From contig NZ_AP012273.1 of assembly GCF_000828615.1 (NCBI RefSeq), positions 930,001 to 994,000 on the forward strand: a DNA stretch of 64,000 bases. The letters are read 5' to 3'. Under the pieces are notes generated by a model that saw nothing but the letters and a program-made list of their open reading frames with translations, had not been told where the DNA came from and did no database searches. Every line of letters begins with the position of its first letter. Positions within the stretch are counted from its first letter, which is position 1. The position numbers and the translations under genes were made by a program. Below, piece by piece: positions 11,361-21,003 of the stretch. Source of the stretch: Thiolapillus brandeum. GTDB lineage: Bacteria > Pseudomonadota > Gammaproteobacteria > Chromatiales > Chromatiaceae.

Positions 11361-11738
11361 ATGCAACCTGCCCACCGCCCGGTCTTTCTCAACCTGATGC
11401 AGATTCGTTTGCCGGTAGCGGCTGTCATGTCTATCGCCCATCGTGCGGCAGGGGTGCTGTTGTTTCTGGCCATTCCCCTGATTATTGGATTGTTGTCCCT
11501 GGCCCTGTCCGGAGATGACGGCTTTGTACGGGCCACGCAACTGCTGCAACAACCCTGGAGCAGGCTGGTGTTGTTCCTGTTGTTATGGGCACTGGCGCAT
11601 CATTTTCTTGCGGGTATCCGTTATCTGCTTCTGGATCTGCATCTGGGCGTGCGCGCGCCTTACTTTCGCCGGACCGCCTGGGCCGTTCTTGGCGCCGCCC
11701 CGGTGTTGGCCCTGATGTTGCTGTGGGGTCTGGCGTGA
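11361..11738 (+). CDS. sdhC: Succinate dehydrogenase cytochrome b556 subunit
   Basis: SdhC is one of the two membrane anchors of complex II and helps bind heme b and ubiquinone. The 125 residues start RPVFLNLMQIRLP and SIAHRAAGVLL, matching the family signature, and have three membrane helices. HHFLAGIRYLLLD carries the expected heme-ligand histidine region. An AAGGAAACC ribosome-binding site precedes the ATG. It is the first gene of sdhCDABE and overlaps sdhD as GTGA. Confidence 0.95.
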   Translation: MQPAHRPVFLNLMQIRLPVAAVMSIAHRAAGVLLFLAIPLIIGLLSLALSGDDGFVRATQLLQQPWSRLVLFLLLWALAHHFLAGIRYLLLDLHLGVRAPYFRRTAWAVLGAAPVLALMLLWGLA

Positions 11739-12070
11739 GTCGGCAGCTTTCGGGATTCCGCGCCTGGATGTGGCAGCGGGTCAGTGCGGTCTATATGGCG
11801 CTGTACATCAGCTACCTGTTGCTGCATCTGATGATTGCTCCTCCCGTGGATCGGGAGGCGCTGGCCGCCTGGATCGGCGCTTTGCCCATGTGGCTGGCAT
11901 CAGCCATATTCCTGCTCATGTTGTTGCTGCATGCCTGGGTGGGTGTGCGCGATGTGGCTCTCGATTATCTGAAACCTGCGCCCCTGCGCCTGCTGGTGCT
12001 GCTGGCGGTTCAGGCCTTTCTCCTTGCTTGCGGCCTTTGGGCCCTGGCGGTACTGGTAAGACTGCTATGA
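11735..12070 (+). CDS. sdhD: Succinate dehydrogenase membrane anchor subunit
   Basis: This is the second membrane anchor of complex II. The GTG at 11735 overlaps the sdhC stop and gives 111 residues, a normal SdhD length. The N terminus GFRAWMWQRVSAVYMALY contains the conserved quinone-site Trp, Arg and Ser, and HAWVGVRDVALDYL contains the heme and quinone region. Three hydrophobic helices are visible. It overlaps sdhA by 4 bases (ATGA). Confidence 0.94.
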   Translation: MSRQLSGFRAWMWQRVSAVYMALYISYLLLHLMIAPPVDREALAAWIGALPMWLASAIFLLMLLLHAWVGVRDVALDYLKPAPLRLLVLLAVQAFLLACGLWALAVLVRLL

Positions 12071-13830
12071 CCCTGATCAGAAAAAACTTTGACGTGCTCA
12101 TCATCGGCGCGGGCGGCGCCGGATTGAATGCGGCAGTGCAACTCGCCGAGGCGGATCTGCGAGTGGCGGTGGTGTCCAAGGTCTTTCCCACCCGCTCCCA
12201 TACGGTGGCGGCCCAGGGGGGCGTGAATGCCGCTCTGGGAAACGTGGATGAGGATAAGTGGCATTGGCATATGTTCGATACGGTCAAGGGTTCGGACTAC
12301 CTGGGTGACCAGGACGCCATCGAATTCATGTGCCGGGAAGCCATTCCTACGGTGTATGAGCTGGAGCACCAGGGCGTGCCTTTCTCCCGCCTGGACAATG
12401 GCCGGATCTATCAGCGTCCTTTCGGTGGTCAGAGCCGGAACTTCGGCGCGGAACAGGCCACGCGCACCTGCGCAGCGGCAGACCGCACTGGTCATGCGAT
12501 CCTGCATACCCTGTATCAGCAGAATCTGAAGGCGCGCAGCCATTTCTTCACCGAATATTTCGCCATTGACCTGCTGCAGGATGAAGAGGGCGGTGTTACC
12601 GGAGCCCTGGTCATGGATATCTCCAGTGGTGAGCCCATGATCCTGAACGCCCGAGCCACTCTGCTGGCGACCGGCGGTTGCGGTCAGGTGTTCCGCACCA
12701 CCAGCAATGCCCACATCAACACCGGGGATGGCATGGCCATGGCCTTGCGTGCCGGTGTTCCCCTGCAGGATATGGAATTCTTCCAGTTCCATCCCACCGG
12801 AGTGGCCGGGCGGGGCATGCTCATCACCGAGGCCTCCCGGGGGGAAGGCGGTTATCTCATCAACAAGGATGGCGAACGTTTCATGGAGCGCTACGCGCCT
12901 ACCGCCAAGGATCTGGCCAGCCGTGATGTGGTCGCCCGGGCCATTGTTACGGAAGTGCGTGAAGGACGAGGTTGTGGCCCCAGGGGTGATCATGTGTTGC
13001 TCAAGGTGGATCACCTGGGAGAAGCGACGGTTGCCAAGCGTCTGCCGGGCATTCGGGAGACCAGCAGGATTTTTGTGGGCATCGATCCCGCGTTCGAACC
13101 CATTCCGGTTTATCCCACCGCTCACTATGTCATGGGGGGTATTCCCTCGGACCGGTTCGGGCGGGTGGTGGCTCCGGCCCGTCATGGTCCGGAAGAAGTG
13201 GTGTCGGGACTCTACGCAGCCGGCGAGTGCGCCTGTGTCTCCGTGCATGGCGCGAATCGCCTGGGAGGAAATTCCCTGCTGGACATCCTGGTGTTTGGCC
13301 GTTTATCCGGGCTGGATATCCTGGAATACCTGGAAGAGCATCCCCGTCACGGCCAGACGGACAGCGCCAGCGAGGAAAAAGCCATGGCGCGCTTCCAGCG
13401 TTTCGACCGGGAAGGGGAGGGCATTGCGGTTGCAGAACTGCGTGCTGAGTTACAGAAAGTGATGGAAGATCACGCCGGAGTGTTCCGCACCCGGGAGATT
13501 ATGCAGGAAGGGCTGGAAAAGGTGCGCGCCATCCGGGACAAGCTGGATGATGTGCGCCTGCATGACCGCAGCCGTACCTTCAATACTGCCCGGGTGGAAG
13601 CTTTCGAGCTGGAAAATCTGGTGGATGTGGGGATGTCCATCGTGACTTCCGCCCTGCATCGCCAGGAGAGCCGGGGCGCCCACTCGCGGCCCGATTATCC
13701 GGAACGCGATGATCGCAACTGGATGCGCCACAGCCTGTATTTCCGTGAGGACGACCGCCTGGACTACAAGCCGGTGCGTACCCGTCCCCTGAGTGTGGAG
13801 AGCTTTCCGCCCAAGGCGAGGGTCTATTGA
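12067..13830 (+). CDS. sdhA: Succinate dehydrogenase flavoprotein subunit
   Basis: SdhA oxidises succinate to fumarate with covalently bound FAD on the cytoplasmic side. The 587 residues carry the Rossmann motif IIGAGGAGLNAA, the FAD-linking histidine in RSHTVAAQGG, the active-site stretch FHPTGVAGRGMLITE, and the C-terminal HGANRLGGNSLLD. The ATG at 12067 is the family start; the frame remains open upstream only through sdhD. Confidence 0.98.
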   Translation: MTLIRKNFDVLIIGAGGAGLNAAVQLAEADLRVAVVSKVFPTRSHTVAAQGGVNAALGNVDEDKWHWHMFDTVKGSDYLGDQDAIEFMCREAIPTVYELEHQGVPFSRLDNGRIYQRPFGGQSRNFGAEQATRTCAAADRTGHAILHTLYQQNLKARSHFFTEYFAIDLLQDEEGGVTGALVMDISSGEPMILNARATLLATGGCGQVFRTTSNAHINTGDGMAMALRAGVPLQDMEFFQFHPTGVAGRGMLITEASRGEGGYLINKDGERFMERYAPTAKDLASRDVVARAIVTEVREGRGCGPRGDHVLLKVDHLGEATVAKRLPGIRETSRIFVGIDPAFEPIPVYPTAHYVMGGIPSDRFGRVVAPARHGPEEVVSGLYAAGECACVSVHGANRLGGNSLLDILVFGRLSGLDILEYLEEHPRHGQTDSASEEKAMARFQRFDREGEGIAVAELRAELQKVMEDHAGVFRTREIMQEGLEKVRAIRDKLDDVRLHDRSRTFNTARVEAFELENLVDVGMSIVTSALHRQESRGAHSRPDYPERDDRNWMRHSLYFREDDRLDYKPVRTRPLSVESFPPKARVY

Positions 13831-14522
13831 TGCGTTTCGAAGTCTACCGATACAACCCCGACACCGACGCCAAACCAAGGATGCAGGCATTCGACGTGGA
13901 GGTGGAGCGAGGCATGATGCTACGGGATGTGCTGCTGCAGATCAAGGCAATGGATGAATCCTTTGCTTTTCGCCATTCCTGTGGCGAAGGGGTGTGCGGC
14001 TCCGATGGCGTGAACGTGAATGGCAGCAACCGCCTGGCCTGCATTACCCCGGTGGCGGAGTTTCAGGAGCCGGTAGTCATCCGCCCTTTTCCCGGCCGTC
14101 CCGTGATCCGCGACCTGGTAGTGGATATGAGTGATTTCTACCAGCAATACCAGGCGGTGGACCCCTGGCTCAAACGCAAGGATCCGGTTCCCGAACAGGA
14201 AAGCCTGCAGACACCGGAACAGCGTGCCCGGCTGGATGGTCTGTGGGAATGCGTCATGTGTGGCTGCTGTTCCACCTCATGTCCTTCTTTCTGGTGGAAT
14301 CCGGACAAATTCCTGGGCCCTCAGGCGCTACTGACGGCCTGGCGATTCCTGGCGGACAGCCGCGATCAGGGGGAAGAAGAACGCCTGGATGCCCTGGACG
14401 GCCCTTACAAGTTGTTCCGCTGCCACACTATCATGAACTGTGTGGAAGCCTGCCCCAAGCACCTGAATCCCACCGGGGCCATTGGCCATATCCGTAACCT
14501 TATGTTGAAGAAATCTGTGTGA
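13830..14522 (+). CDS. sdhB: Succinate dehydrogenase iron-sulfur subunit
   Basis: SdhB passes electrons from FAD to ubiquinone through three clusters. The 230 residues show the [2Fe-2S] ligands (SCGEGVCGSDG then LAC), and the [4Fe-4S]/[3Fe-4S] ligands CVMCGCCSTSCPS and CVEACPK. The ATG at 13830 shares one base with the sdhA stop (TGATG). It overlaps sdhE by 4 bases. Confidence 0.98.
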   Translation: MRFEVYRYNPDTDAKPRMQAFDVEVERGMMLRDVLLQIKAMDESFAFRHSCGEGVCGSDGVNVNGSNRLACITPVAEFQEPVVIRPFPGRPVIRDLVVDMSDFYQQYQAVDPWLKRKDPVPEQESLQTPEQRARLDGLWECVMCGCCSTSCPSFWWNPDKFLGPQALLTAWRFLADSRDQGEEERLDALDGPYKLFRCHTIMNCVEACPKHLNPTGAIGHIRNLMLKKSV

Positions 14523-14770
14523 GCCGTTCCAGCTTCAGGGAAAAGGAACGCCTGCAATGGCAGTGCCGCCGGGGAATGCTCGAGCTGGACTGCCTGTTGC
14601 GGCGCTTTCTGGATGAGCAGTATGAACTTCTGTCAGAGGAGTTGCAGGCCCGCTTCCGCCGGTTGCTGCGCGAAGCGGACCCTCATATCTACCAATGGCT
14701 GCTGACTGCGCCGGAAGAGGTTCCCGAGCAATACGTCGAACTGATCAGGGCAATACGCGCTGAAACCTGA
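14519..14770 (+). CDS. sdhE: FAD assembly factor SdhE
   Basis: SdhE promotes covalent flavinylation of SdhA. The 83-residue helical protein carries the diagnostic RRGMLELD (RGxxE) motif and the conserved DPHIYQWLL region. A GTG start at 14519 overlaps the sdhB stop, so translation is coupled to the complex it matures. It is the last gene of the operon and is convergent with the cytochrome c4 gene. Confidence 0.95.
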   Translation: MSRSSFREKERLQWQCRRGMLELDCLLRRFLDEQYELLSEELQARFRRLLREADPHIYQWLLTAPEEVPEQYVELIRAIRAET

Positions 14771-14808
14771 GCCATGGAGTTGTGTCCCCTCGGGGAGAGG
14801 CTGCCTGG

Positions 14809-15426
14809 CTACTGTGCGGCGTCTTCTCCGGATGGCTTGATTCCACTGACATACAGAGCCACGGCCTCCCGCTCCAACTCAGTCAGCTTGCTGGCCACCG
14901 TATGCATGATGGCGTTGTCGTTGGTTCGTGCCCGCAAGCCGAAGGCCAGGAGCTGATCCGATATGTATCGTTTGTGCTGGCCCGCCAGGCGTGGCAGTTC
15001 CGCACTGCCTTCAGCGTTCTTCCCATGGCAGGATTGGCAGGCGGGAATGCCGGAATACTGGTTGCCCTTCCTGAAAATATATTCGCCCACGGATGCCAGC
15101 ATTTTATCCTGGATCTGGTGTGACAGGGGCGGCTTGCTGCTGAAATATCCAGCCAGAGCATTGATTTCATCGTCCTGCAGTCCTGATACCATTTCGTTCA
15201 TGATTTCGCTCTTGCGCTTGCCGTCACGAAAATCTCTCAATTGCTTGACCAGATAGGTTTGGTTTTGTCCTGCGAGGCGTGGATAGATGGCGCTGGAAGC
15301 CTCGCCTTCCTCACCATGGCAGAGACGGCATTTTTCCTTGACGATGGCTTTGGCCGGTTCCGGATCGGCGGCCTGGCTGAGGCTGGCTGCCGTCAGCAAA
15401 CTCGTGGCAAACAGGATTCTTTTCAT
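14809..15426 (-). CDS. Diheme cytochrome c4
   Basis: This periplasmic electron carrier has a signal peptide (MKRILFATSLLTAASLSQA) and two homologous cytochrome domains, each with one heme site (CRLCH near 35 and CQSCH near 135) and a later methionine-ligand region. At 205 residues it matches cytochrome c4, which delivers electrons to terminal oxidases or other periplasmic enzymes. It stands alone, divergent from prfC and convergent with sdhE. Confidence 0.92.
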   Translation of the reverse strand: MKRILFATSLLTAASLSQAADPEPAKAIVKEKCRLCHGEEGEASSAIYPRLAGQNQTYLVKQLRDFRDGKRKSEIMNEMVSGLQDDEINALAGYFSSKPPLSHQIQDKMLASVGEYIFRKGNQYSGIPACQSCHGKNAEGSAELPRLAGQHKRYISDQLLAFGLRARTNDNAIMHTVASKLTELEREAVALYVSGIKPSGEDAAQ

Positions 15427-15548
15427 TGTGGGTATTCTCGATGATGCGGGTTACCGTTGCCATAAATGTAGCATAGCTCCGCGGTTTTCTCGTTCCCGCC
15501 CGCGTATCGTGAACCCGGGGGCGCCCATGCTCCGGATCAGGATTCAGG

Positions 15549-15554
15549 TATAAT
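15549..15554 (+). promoter_or_regulatory. Possible -10 box for prfC
   Basis: A perfect TATAAT lies 30 bases before the prfC ATG in the 158 bp divergent gap with cytochrome c4. No good -35 hexamer was seen at the expected distance, so the assignment is tentative. Confidence 0.4.
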
Positions 15555-15584
15555 CCGGCCCTTTCCCATTGTGTAGAGATCATC

Positions 15585-17168
15585 ATGGCGGATATTGCTG
15601 CCGAACTGGGCAAACGCAGGACGTTTGCCATCATCTCCCACCCGGATGCGGGTAAGACGACCCTCACCGAAAAGCTGTTGCTGTTTGGTGGGGCGATTCA
15701 GCTTGCCGGCACCGTGAAAGGGCGCAAGGCGGCCCGTCATGCCACGTCCGACTGGATGGAGATGGAGAAGGAGCGGGGCATTTCCGTGACCTCTTCAGTG
15801 ATGCAGTTCCCCTACCGGGAGCGCATCGTCAACCTGCTGGACACCCCGGGCCACGAGGATTTCTCCGAAGATACCTACCGTACCCTGACTGCGGTGGATT
15901 CTGCGCTCATGGTCATCGATGTGGCCAAGGGTGTGGAAGCGCGCACCATCAAGCTCATGGAAGTATGCCGTATGCGGGATACGCCGATTCTCACCTTCGT
16001 CAACAAACTCGACCGGGAAGGGCGTGATCCCATCGAGATTCTGGACGAGATCGAGAGCGTGCTGGGCATTGCCTGCTCGCCCGTGACCTGGCCCATTGGC
16101 ATGGGCAAACGCCTTAAGGGCGTCATCGATTTGCGCACGGAAACCACCCATTTGTTCAGCGCTTCCCATGGTGATCATGTGCTGGAAGGCGAGACCATCC
16201 ACGGCCTGGACAGTCCGGCCCTGCAGGAAGCCCTGGGCGAGCATGAGGTCGAGAAGCTCAAGGAGGAAATCGAGCTGGTTCGCGGCGCCAGTCATGAGCT
16301 GGATTTGGATGCGTATCTGCGTGGTGAACAGACGCCGGTGTTCTTTGGTTCCGCGATCAATAATTTCGGGGTGCGTGAGTTGTTGGATGCGTTCGTGGAG
16401 TATGCGCCACCCCCCCAGCCCCGCAGTACCCTGCAGCGCATGGTCGATCCGGCAGAGAGCAAGTTCACCGGGTTCGTATTCAAGATCCAGGCCAACATGG
16501 ATCCGGCCCACCGGGATCGCATCGCTTTTCTGCGTGTCTGTTCCGGCAGTTATCGCAAGGGCATGAAGATGAAGCATGTGCGCATCAACAAGACCGTGCA
16601 GGTATCCAATGCCATCACTTTCCAGGCGGATGCCCGGCGCCAGGTGGAAGAGGCCTTTCCCGGCGACATCATTGGCTTGCACAATCACGGTACCATCCAG
16701 ATCGGTGATACCTTCAGCGAAGGGGAAGACCTCAAATACGAGGGCGTGCCATATTTTGCTCCGGAACTTTTCCGCCGGGTGGTGCTCAAAGACCCTCTGA
16801 AGATGAAAGCCCTGCAAAAAGGCGTGTTGCAGTTGTGCGAGGAGGGGGCCACCCAGGTGTTCCGCCCCCTGCGCAACAATGACCTGATTCTGGGCGCAGT
16901 GGGAGTGCTGCAGTTTGAAGTGGCCGCAGCCCGCCTCAAGTCCGAGTACGGTGTGGAAGCCGTCGTGGAGCCTATCAACGTATATACTGCCCGTTGGGTG
17001 CAATGCGATGATGAAGCCGTGTTGAAGCGTTTCAAGATCAAGGCCCATGACAACCTGGCCCTGGATGGCGATGACCAGCTGGTATACCTGGCGCCCACCC
17101 GGGTGAACCTGAACCTTACAGAAGAACGCTGGCCGGAGGTGAAATTCCTGGCCACACGGGAGTTATGA
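15585..17168 (+). CDS. prfC: Peptide chain release factor 3
   Basis: RF3 is the translational GTPase that recycles RF1 and RF2 after termination. The 527 residues include the P loop [14 protein letters not shown], switch regions ([27 protein letters not shown]), NKLD ([11 protein letters not shown]), and the RF3-specific [13 protein letters not shown]. The length equals the E. coli protein (529). The stop overlaps the bolA-family start as ATGA. Confidence 0.98.
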   Translation: MADIAAELGKRRTFAIISHPDAGKTTLTEKLLLFGGAIQLAGTVKGRKAARHATSDWMEMEKERGISVTSSVMQFPYRERIVNLLDTPGHEDFSEDTYRTLTAVDSALMVIDVAKGVEARTIKLMEVCRMRDTPILTFVNKLDREGRDPIEILDEIESVLGIACSPVTWPIGMGKRLKGVIDLRTETTHLFSASHGDHVLEGETIHGLDSPALQEALGEHEVEKLKEEIELVRGASHELDLDAYLRGEQTPVFFGSAINNFGVRELLDAFVEYAPPPQPRSTLQRMVDPAESKFTGFVFKIQANMDPAHRDRIAFLRVCSGSYRKGMKMKHVRINKTVQVSNAITFQADARRQVEEAFPGDIIGLHNHGTIQIGDTFSEGEDLKYEGVPYFAPELFRRVVLKDPLKMKALQKGVLQLCEEGATQVFRPLRNNDLILGAVGVLQFEVAAARLKSEYGVEAVVEPINVYTARWVQCDDEAVLKRFKIKAHDNLALDGDDQLVYLAPTRVNLNLTEERWPEVKFLATREL

Positions 17169-17404
17169 CTATGGAAACATCAAGAATCGAGGAACTGATC
17201 CAGGCGGGGCTGCCTGATGCCCAGGCTACTGTGACTGGTGATGGCCGACATTTCGAGGCCGCCGTGGTCAGTGCCGCTTTCGAAGGCAAGTCTCTGATCC
17301 AACGGCATCGAATGGTGCTGGATACGGTGCGGGCGCAGATCGACTCTGACGAACTGCATGCTCTTTCCATCACTTCCGCCAGGACGCCGGCGGAAATTTC
17401 CTGA
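17165..17404 (+). CDS. BolA family protein (IbaG-like)
   Basis: The 79-residue protein has the BolA/IbaG fold pattern: [29 protein letters not shown], then the helical [12 protein letters not shown] with the conserved RHR, and [12 protein letters not shown]. BolA-type proteins work with monothiol glutaredoxins in iron-sulfur cluster handling. It lacks the longer loop of true BolA and looks more like IbaG/YrbA. The start overlaps the prfC stop. Confidence 0.9.
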   Translation: MTMETSRIEELIQAGLPDAQATVTGDGRHFEAAVVSAAFEGKSLIQRHRMVLDTVRAQIDSDELHALSITSARTPAEIS

Positions 17405-17477
17405 AGTCCGGATTTGGCACCGGTACTCCAGAGCGTTATCCTTTTATTTCGTATTGTTGAAACACAGGAATGTTGAT

Positions 17478-19382
17478 ATGAATATTCGCCGCTATCTGTC
17501 AAACGGCCTGCTGCTCGCCGTCATGCTGTCCCTGTCCCTGGTCAGCATGGCTCAAACCTCCGGGCAAACATCAGGAGAGCGCACTGCCGTGTTCTCCAGG
17601 CTGGAAGACCGGGCCGTCGCCAATGGCGGGTACCTTTCGGTCATCGTGCGCATCGATGACCAGGGAGCTTTTCAGCCGGGGCAGCCTACCAACAAGGACA
17701 AGCTTCGTGCTGCCCAGGATGCGTTCCTGGAAAAGCTCGGGGGCCACGTGGAAAACATCACCCGTTTCAGGGCCTTCCCGTTTCTGGCGTATACCGTGGA
17801 GACTGCGGGCCTGTCCATCATGAAAAATGATGACCAGGTGGTTTCCGTACAGGAAAACCTTCCCAGGCATCCCAGTCTGCAGCAAAGCGGCCCCATTCTG
17901 GGGGCTCCCGTTGCCTGGGATGCCGGATACACGGGTGCCGGACAGTATGTGGCGGTCATCGATAGTGGCGTGGATGGATCGCATACCTTCCTGAAAGGCA
18001 GTGTGGCGGTAGAAGCCTGCTTCTCCGGTTACCTGGGAGAAACCGTATGTCCCAACGGACAGAAGGAACAGCATGGTGCCGGTGCCGCTGTTCCCTGCGA
18101 CATGGGAGGTTGCTCTCATGGTACTCATGTGGCGGGTATCGTTGCCGGCAACATGACCAAGATGCATGGCATTGCCAAAGGCGCCAAGATCGTTGCCCTT
18201 CAGGTGGGCAGTGGTGATAACGATGCGGATTATTGTGGTGATGAACCGGTTCCCTGCCTGACTTTCTGGGATGCGGATATCCTCAAAGCCATGGACTATG
18301 TCTATGACCTGAAACAGAACCAGGGCTACGAAATTGCTGCAGTGAACATGAGTCTGGGTGGCGAGGACAAGTTCACCACTCCCTGCGACAATGAATATCC
18401 CCAGTACCGGGATGCCATCGACTGGCTGCGGAATATTTCCGTGGCCACAGTGGTGGCTTCAGGCAATGAAAGTTTCAAGGATGGCCTGACGGCGCCGGCC
18501 TGCTTTTCCAAGGCCATCAGCGTCGGCTCCATATGCGACAGCAAGGATAATGATGAGTGCCGCCTGGGAGTGGGTGAGCTGGCCGACAGCTCCAACGTGG
18601 CCAACTACCTGTCCCTGTTGGCGCCTGGTGCCTGGATTACCTCTTCAGTGCCGGGCTCGGGTTATGGCACCTGGACAGGAACCTCCATGGCGGCTCCGCA
18701 TGTGGCAGGGGCCTGGGCCATCATGAAGCAGCGCAATCCCAATGCCAGTGTAGAGGATATTCTGACAGAACTGCGTAACCACGGTGATCTGCTCAGTGAT
18801 CACCGCAATGGCGGCGTGGTTCAGAACATGCGCATCGTAAACCTGGATTTTCTGGCGGGTAGCGGTGGCGATACCCTGGATGAACAGATCACGGTGCGTC
18901 TGGAAGAACCTGTGAATGGCAGCGTGGTCACCGGCGTGGGCAACCTGCGCGGCTGGGCCACGGGGCCGGATGGTATCGCCTACCTGGAGTACTACATCAA
19001 TGGCAAACTGCAGGGGCGTATTCCTTACGGGGGCAAAAGAGGGGATATCCACAACAAGTATCCCGACAACCCCGGTTCCCTCAATTCCGGCTATGGCGCG
19101 TCCTTTAACTACAATCTGCTGGCTGAAGGAACCCACACTTTCAAGGTCAGGGCTTACACCAGTTCCGGAAAGTACAATGAGAAGGAAAGTACGGTCCAGA
19201 CCATCAAGTTTCACAAACCCTATTTCAAGGGTGATGATGCCATGGATATCTCTTCCAGTAGCGTAAGCCGGGATGATACCGGTATTATTCTCAAAAATGT
19301 CAAGCTGGAAGGTGTGCCTTATGATATCCGCCTGGAGTGGAATGAGGCTACCCAGCAGTTTGGAATAGTGGAGATCCAATAA
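17478..19382 (+). CDS. Secreted subtilisin-like serine protease (S8)
   Basis: The 634-residue protein has a signal peptide (residues 1-25), a propeptide with an inhibitor-like fold (about 35-125), and an S8 catalytic domain with the full triad: Asp162 (AVIDSGVDGSH), His214 (HGTHVAGIVAG) and Ser403 (GTSMAAPHVAGAW). Cys pairs flank the His region (CFSGYL, VPCDMGGCSHG). After about residue 470 comes a beta-sandwich region (VRLEEPVNGSVVTGVGNLRG, EGTHTFKVRAY), probably Ig-like. It likely acts outside the cytoplasm. The ATG at 17478 starts the signal peptide, and a terminator follows. Confidence 0.93.
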   Translation: MNIRRYLSNGLLLAVMLSLSLVSMAQTSGQTSGERTAVFSRLEDRAVANGGYLSVIVRIDDQGAFQPGQPTNKDKLRAAQDAFLEKLGGHVENITRFRAFPFLAYTVETAGLSIMKNDDQVVSVQENLPRHPSLQQSGPILGAPVAWDAGYTGAGQYVAVIDSGVDGSHTFLKGSVAVEACFSGYLGETVCPNGQKEQHGAGAAVPCDMGGCSHGTHVAGIVAGNMTKMHGIAKGAKIVALQVGSGDNDADYCGDEPVPCLTFWDADILKAMDYVYDLKQNQGYEIAAVNMSLGGEDKFTTPCDNEYPQYRDAIDWLRNISVATVVASGNESFKDGLTAPACFSKAISVGSICDSKDNDECRLGVGELADSSNVANYLSLLAPGAWITSSVPGSGYGTWTGTSMAAPHVAGAWAIMKQRNPNASVEDILTELRNHGDLLSDHRNGGVVQNMRIVNLDFLAGSGGDTLDEQITVRLEEPVNGSVVTGVGNLRGWATGPDGIAYLEYYINGKLQGRIPYGGKRGDIHNKYPDNPGSLNSGYGASFNYNLLAEGTHTFKVRAYTSSGKYNEKESTVQTIKFHKPYFKGDDAMDISSSSVSRDDTGIILKNVKLEGVPYDIRLEWNEATQQFGIVEIQ

Positions 19383-19399
19383 CCGACAACTGTTCATGG

Positions 19400-19450
19400 A
19401 ACCGCGACGGAAGCCGTATGCACTGTACGGCATCTCCGCCGCGGTTTTTT
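19400..19450 (+). terminator. Rho-independent terminator after the protease
   Basis: A long imperfect stem (ACCGCG-CGGA-GCCGTA paired with TACGGC-TCCG-CGCGGT) is followed by six T residues at 19445-19450. It ends the protease transcript and lies 40 bases before the AAA ATPase gene. Confidence 0.85.
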
Positions 19451-19490
19451 CATGGCTGACTGATAGCGCTTTTCGTACAGGAGAATTTTC

Positions 19491-20963
19491 ATGAGTTCCG
19501 GCAACAGCAGGACCTTGCGCAAGCTCACCCGTGGCCTGCGTTCCCAGTATCCGCTTTTCTACCTGCTGGGCTGGGAGGAAGAGCGCATGGAAAACCTGTT
19601 GTCCACCCTGACAAACAGCTTGTACAAGGGTGAGGGAAGCCTCGTCACCTGGACCGAAACTCATGGCTTCGATGATCAGGAAGGCGCTACTGATCCACTT
19701 GCCGCCCTGGAGCGCATCTACCAGGATGAAGGCCCGCGTATCTACCTGCTCAAGGATTTGCCCGCCTGGTTTTCGGGCAACCCCGCGCTGGTTCGTGGCT
19801 TGCGGGATCTGTACTACCATCTTCGTGGCCGCAAGGTGCATGTATTCATCAGCCATCCTGAACTCAAACTTCCCGAAGCCCTGAAGAAGGAGCTGTTCCT
19901 GGTGGAAATGGCATTGCCTTCCGAGGAGGATATCCTGGCTCAGTTGCGCCGCCATTCCGATTCGGCCCAGGTACCCGATGATGACCTGTTGCACCAGATG
20001 GCTGTCGCCATGAAGGGACTGTCCATGAATGAGGTTGGACACCTGCAGAGCCGTTTGTATGGGATGCCGGACCTGGATGAAAGCATCGCGCTCCAGGAGA
20101 TCCAGGAGGAGAAATCCCAGGTCCTGGCCAAGGAGAGTGTGTTGCGTTTCTACCCGCCACAGCGCTCCCTGGATGAGATTGGCGGCCTGGACAATCTCAA
20201 GCAATGGGTGCGTACCCGCCAGGGACTGTTTTCCGGGGAAGCCTTGAAGGAAGGCGTTCCCCTGCCTGCCGGAGTGCTGTTCATGGGCATCAGTGGCTGT
20301 GGCAAGAGCCTGGCTGCCAAGACCATTGCCACGGCCTGGAACATGCCCCTTGTCCGTCTTGACATGAGCCTGGTGATGTCCGGCAGTTTTGGTTCGCCGG
20401 AATATGCCTTTGAGCGGGCTACGCGCATTGCCGAGGAGATTGCCCCGGTAGTATTGTGGATCGATGAACTGGAGAATGCTTTTGGCTATGACGAGGCCGG
20501 TTCATCGGCTGGCAACATCAATATCTTTTCCAGTTTTCTGACCTGGATGCAGGAAAAACCCGCCAGCGTGTTTCTTGCGGCCACGGCCAACCGGATCCAG
20601 GCATTGCCCGCCGAACTCATGCGTAAGGGACGATTCGACCAGTTGTTCTTTCTCGATCTGCCTGCTGCCAAAGAGCGAGCGGAGATATTTTCCATCCATA
20701 TTCGTCTGAATGGCCGGGATCCGGGAGACTTTGATACCGATTATCTGGCTGCTGCGACAAAAGGATGGAGCGGCGCCGAGATCGAAGCGGCGGTCAAGGC
20801 GGCCCGTATCGAAGCCTGGCAGGAGGGCAGGAGCTTCAATGAGCAGGATGTGATTCGCAACACGGCGAACATGGTGCCCCTGTCCCGCACCATGGAGGAA
20901 CAGATACAGGCGATCAAGGACTGGTCCTTCCAGCGCGCCATACCTGCTTCGGCGGTGCAATGA
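19491..20963 (+). CDS. Ycf46-like AAA+ ATPase
   Basis: This 490-residue protein has an N-terminal domain of about 240 residues (RGLRSQYPLFYLLGWEEERM, typical of Ycf46-type proteins), then one AAA domain with Walker A GISGCGKSLAAK near 266, Walker B VVLWIDELE near 320 and an arginine-finger region (LMRKGRFDQLFFLDLP). It has no membrane segment and no zinc protease site, so it is not FtsH. Ycf46 proteins are known from cyanobacteria and plastids and have been linked to carbon uptake there; the role in proteobacteria is unclear. An AGGAGA ribosome-binding site precedes the ATG. Confidence 0.85.
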   Translation: MSSGNSRTLRKLTRGLRSQYPLFYLLGWEEERMENLLSTLTNSLYKGEGSLVTWTETHGFDDQEGATDPLAALERIYQDEGPRIYLLKDLPAWFSGNPALVRGLRDLYYHLRGRKVHVFISHPELKLPEALKKELFLVEMALPSEEDILAQLRRHSDSAQVPDDDLLHQMAVAMKGLSMNEVGHLQSRLYGMPDLDESIALQEIQEEKSQVLAKESVLRFYPPQRSLDEIGGLDNLKQWVRTRQGLFSGEALKEGVPLPAGVLFMGISGCGKSLAAKTIATAWNMPLVRLDMSLVMSGSFGSPEYAFERATRIAEEIAPVVLWIDELENAFGYDEAGSSAGNINIFSSFLTWMQEKPASVFLAATANRIQALPAELMRKGRFDQLFFLDLPAAKERAEIFSIHIRLNGRDPGDFDTDYLAAATKGWSGAEIEAAVKAARIEAWQEGRSFNEQDVIRNTANMVPLSRTMEEQIQAIKDWSFQRAIPASAVQ

Positions 20964-21003
20964 GTGCTATGATGAAAGAAGGCCTTGGACAATCTGAATA
21001 ACG

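Noticed and set aside
17405-17430. TTGGCACC near 17412 as a sigma-54 promoter before the protease
   Set aside because: There is no TTGC at the -12 position.
19491-20963. FtsH annotation for the AAA ATPase
   Set aside because: There are no membrane helices and no HExxH zinc site; the N-terminal domain fits Ycf46 instead.
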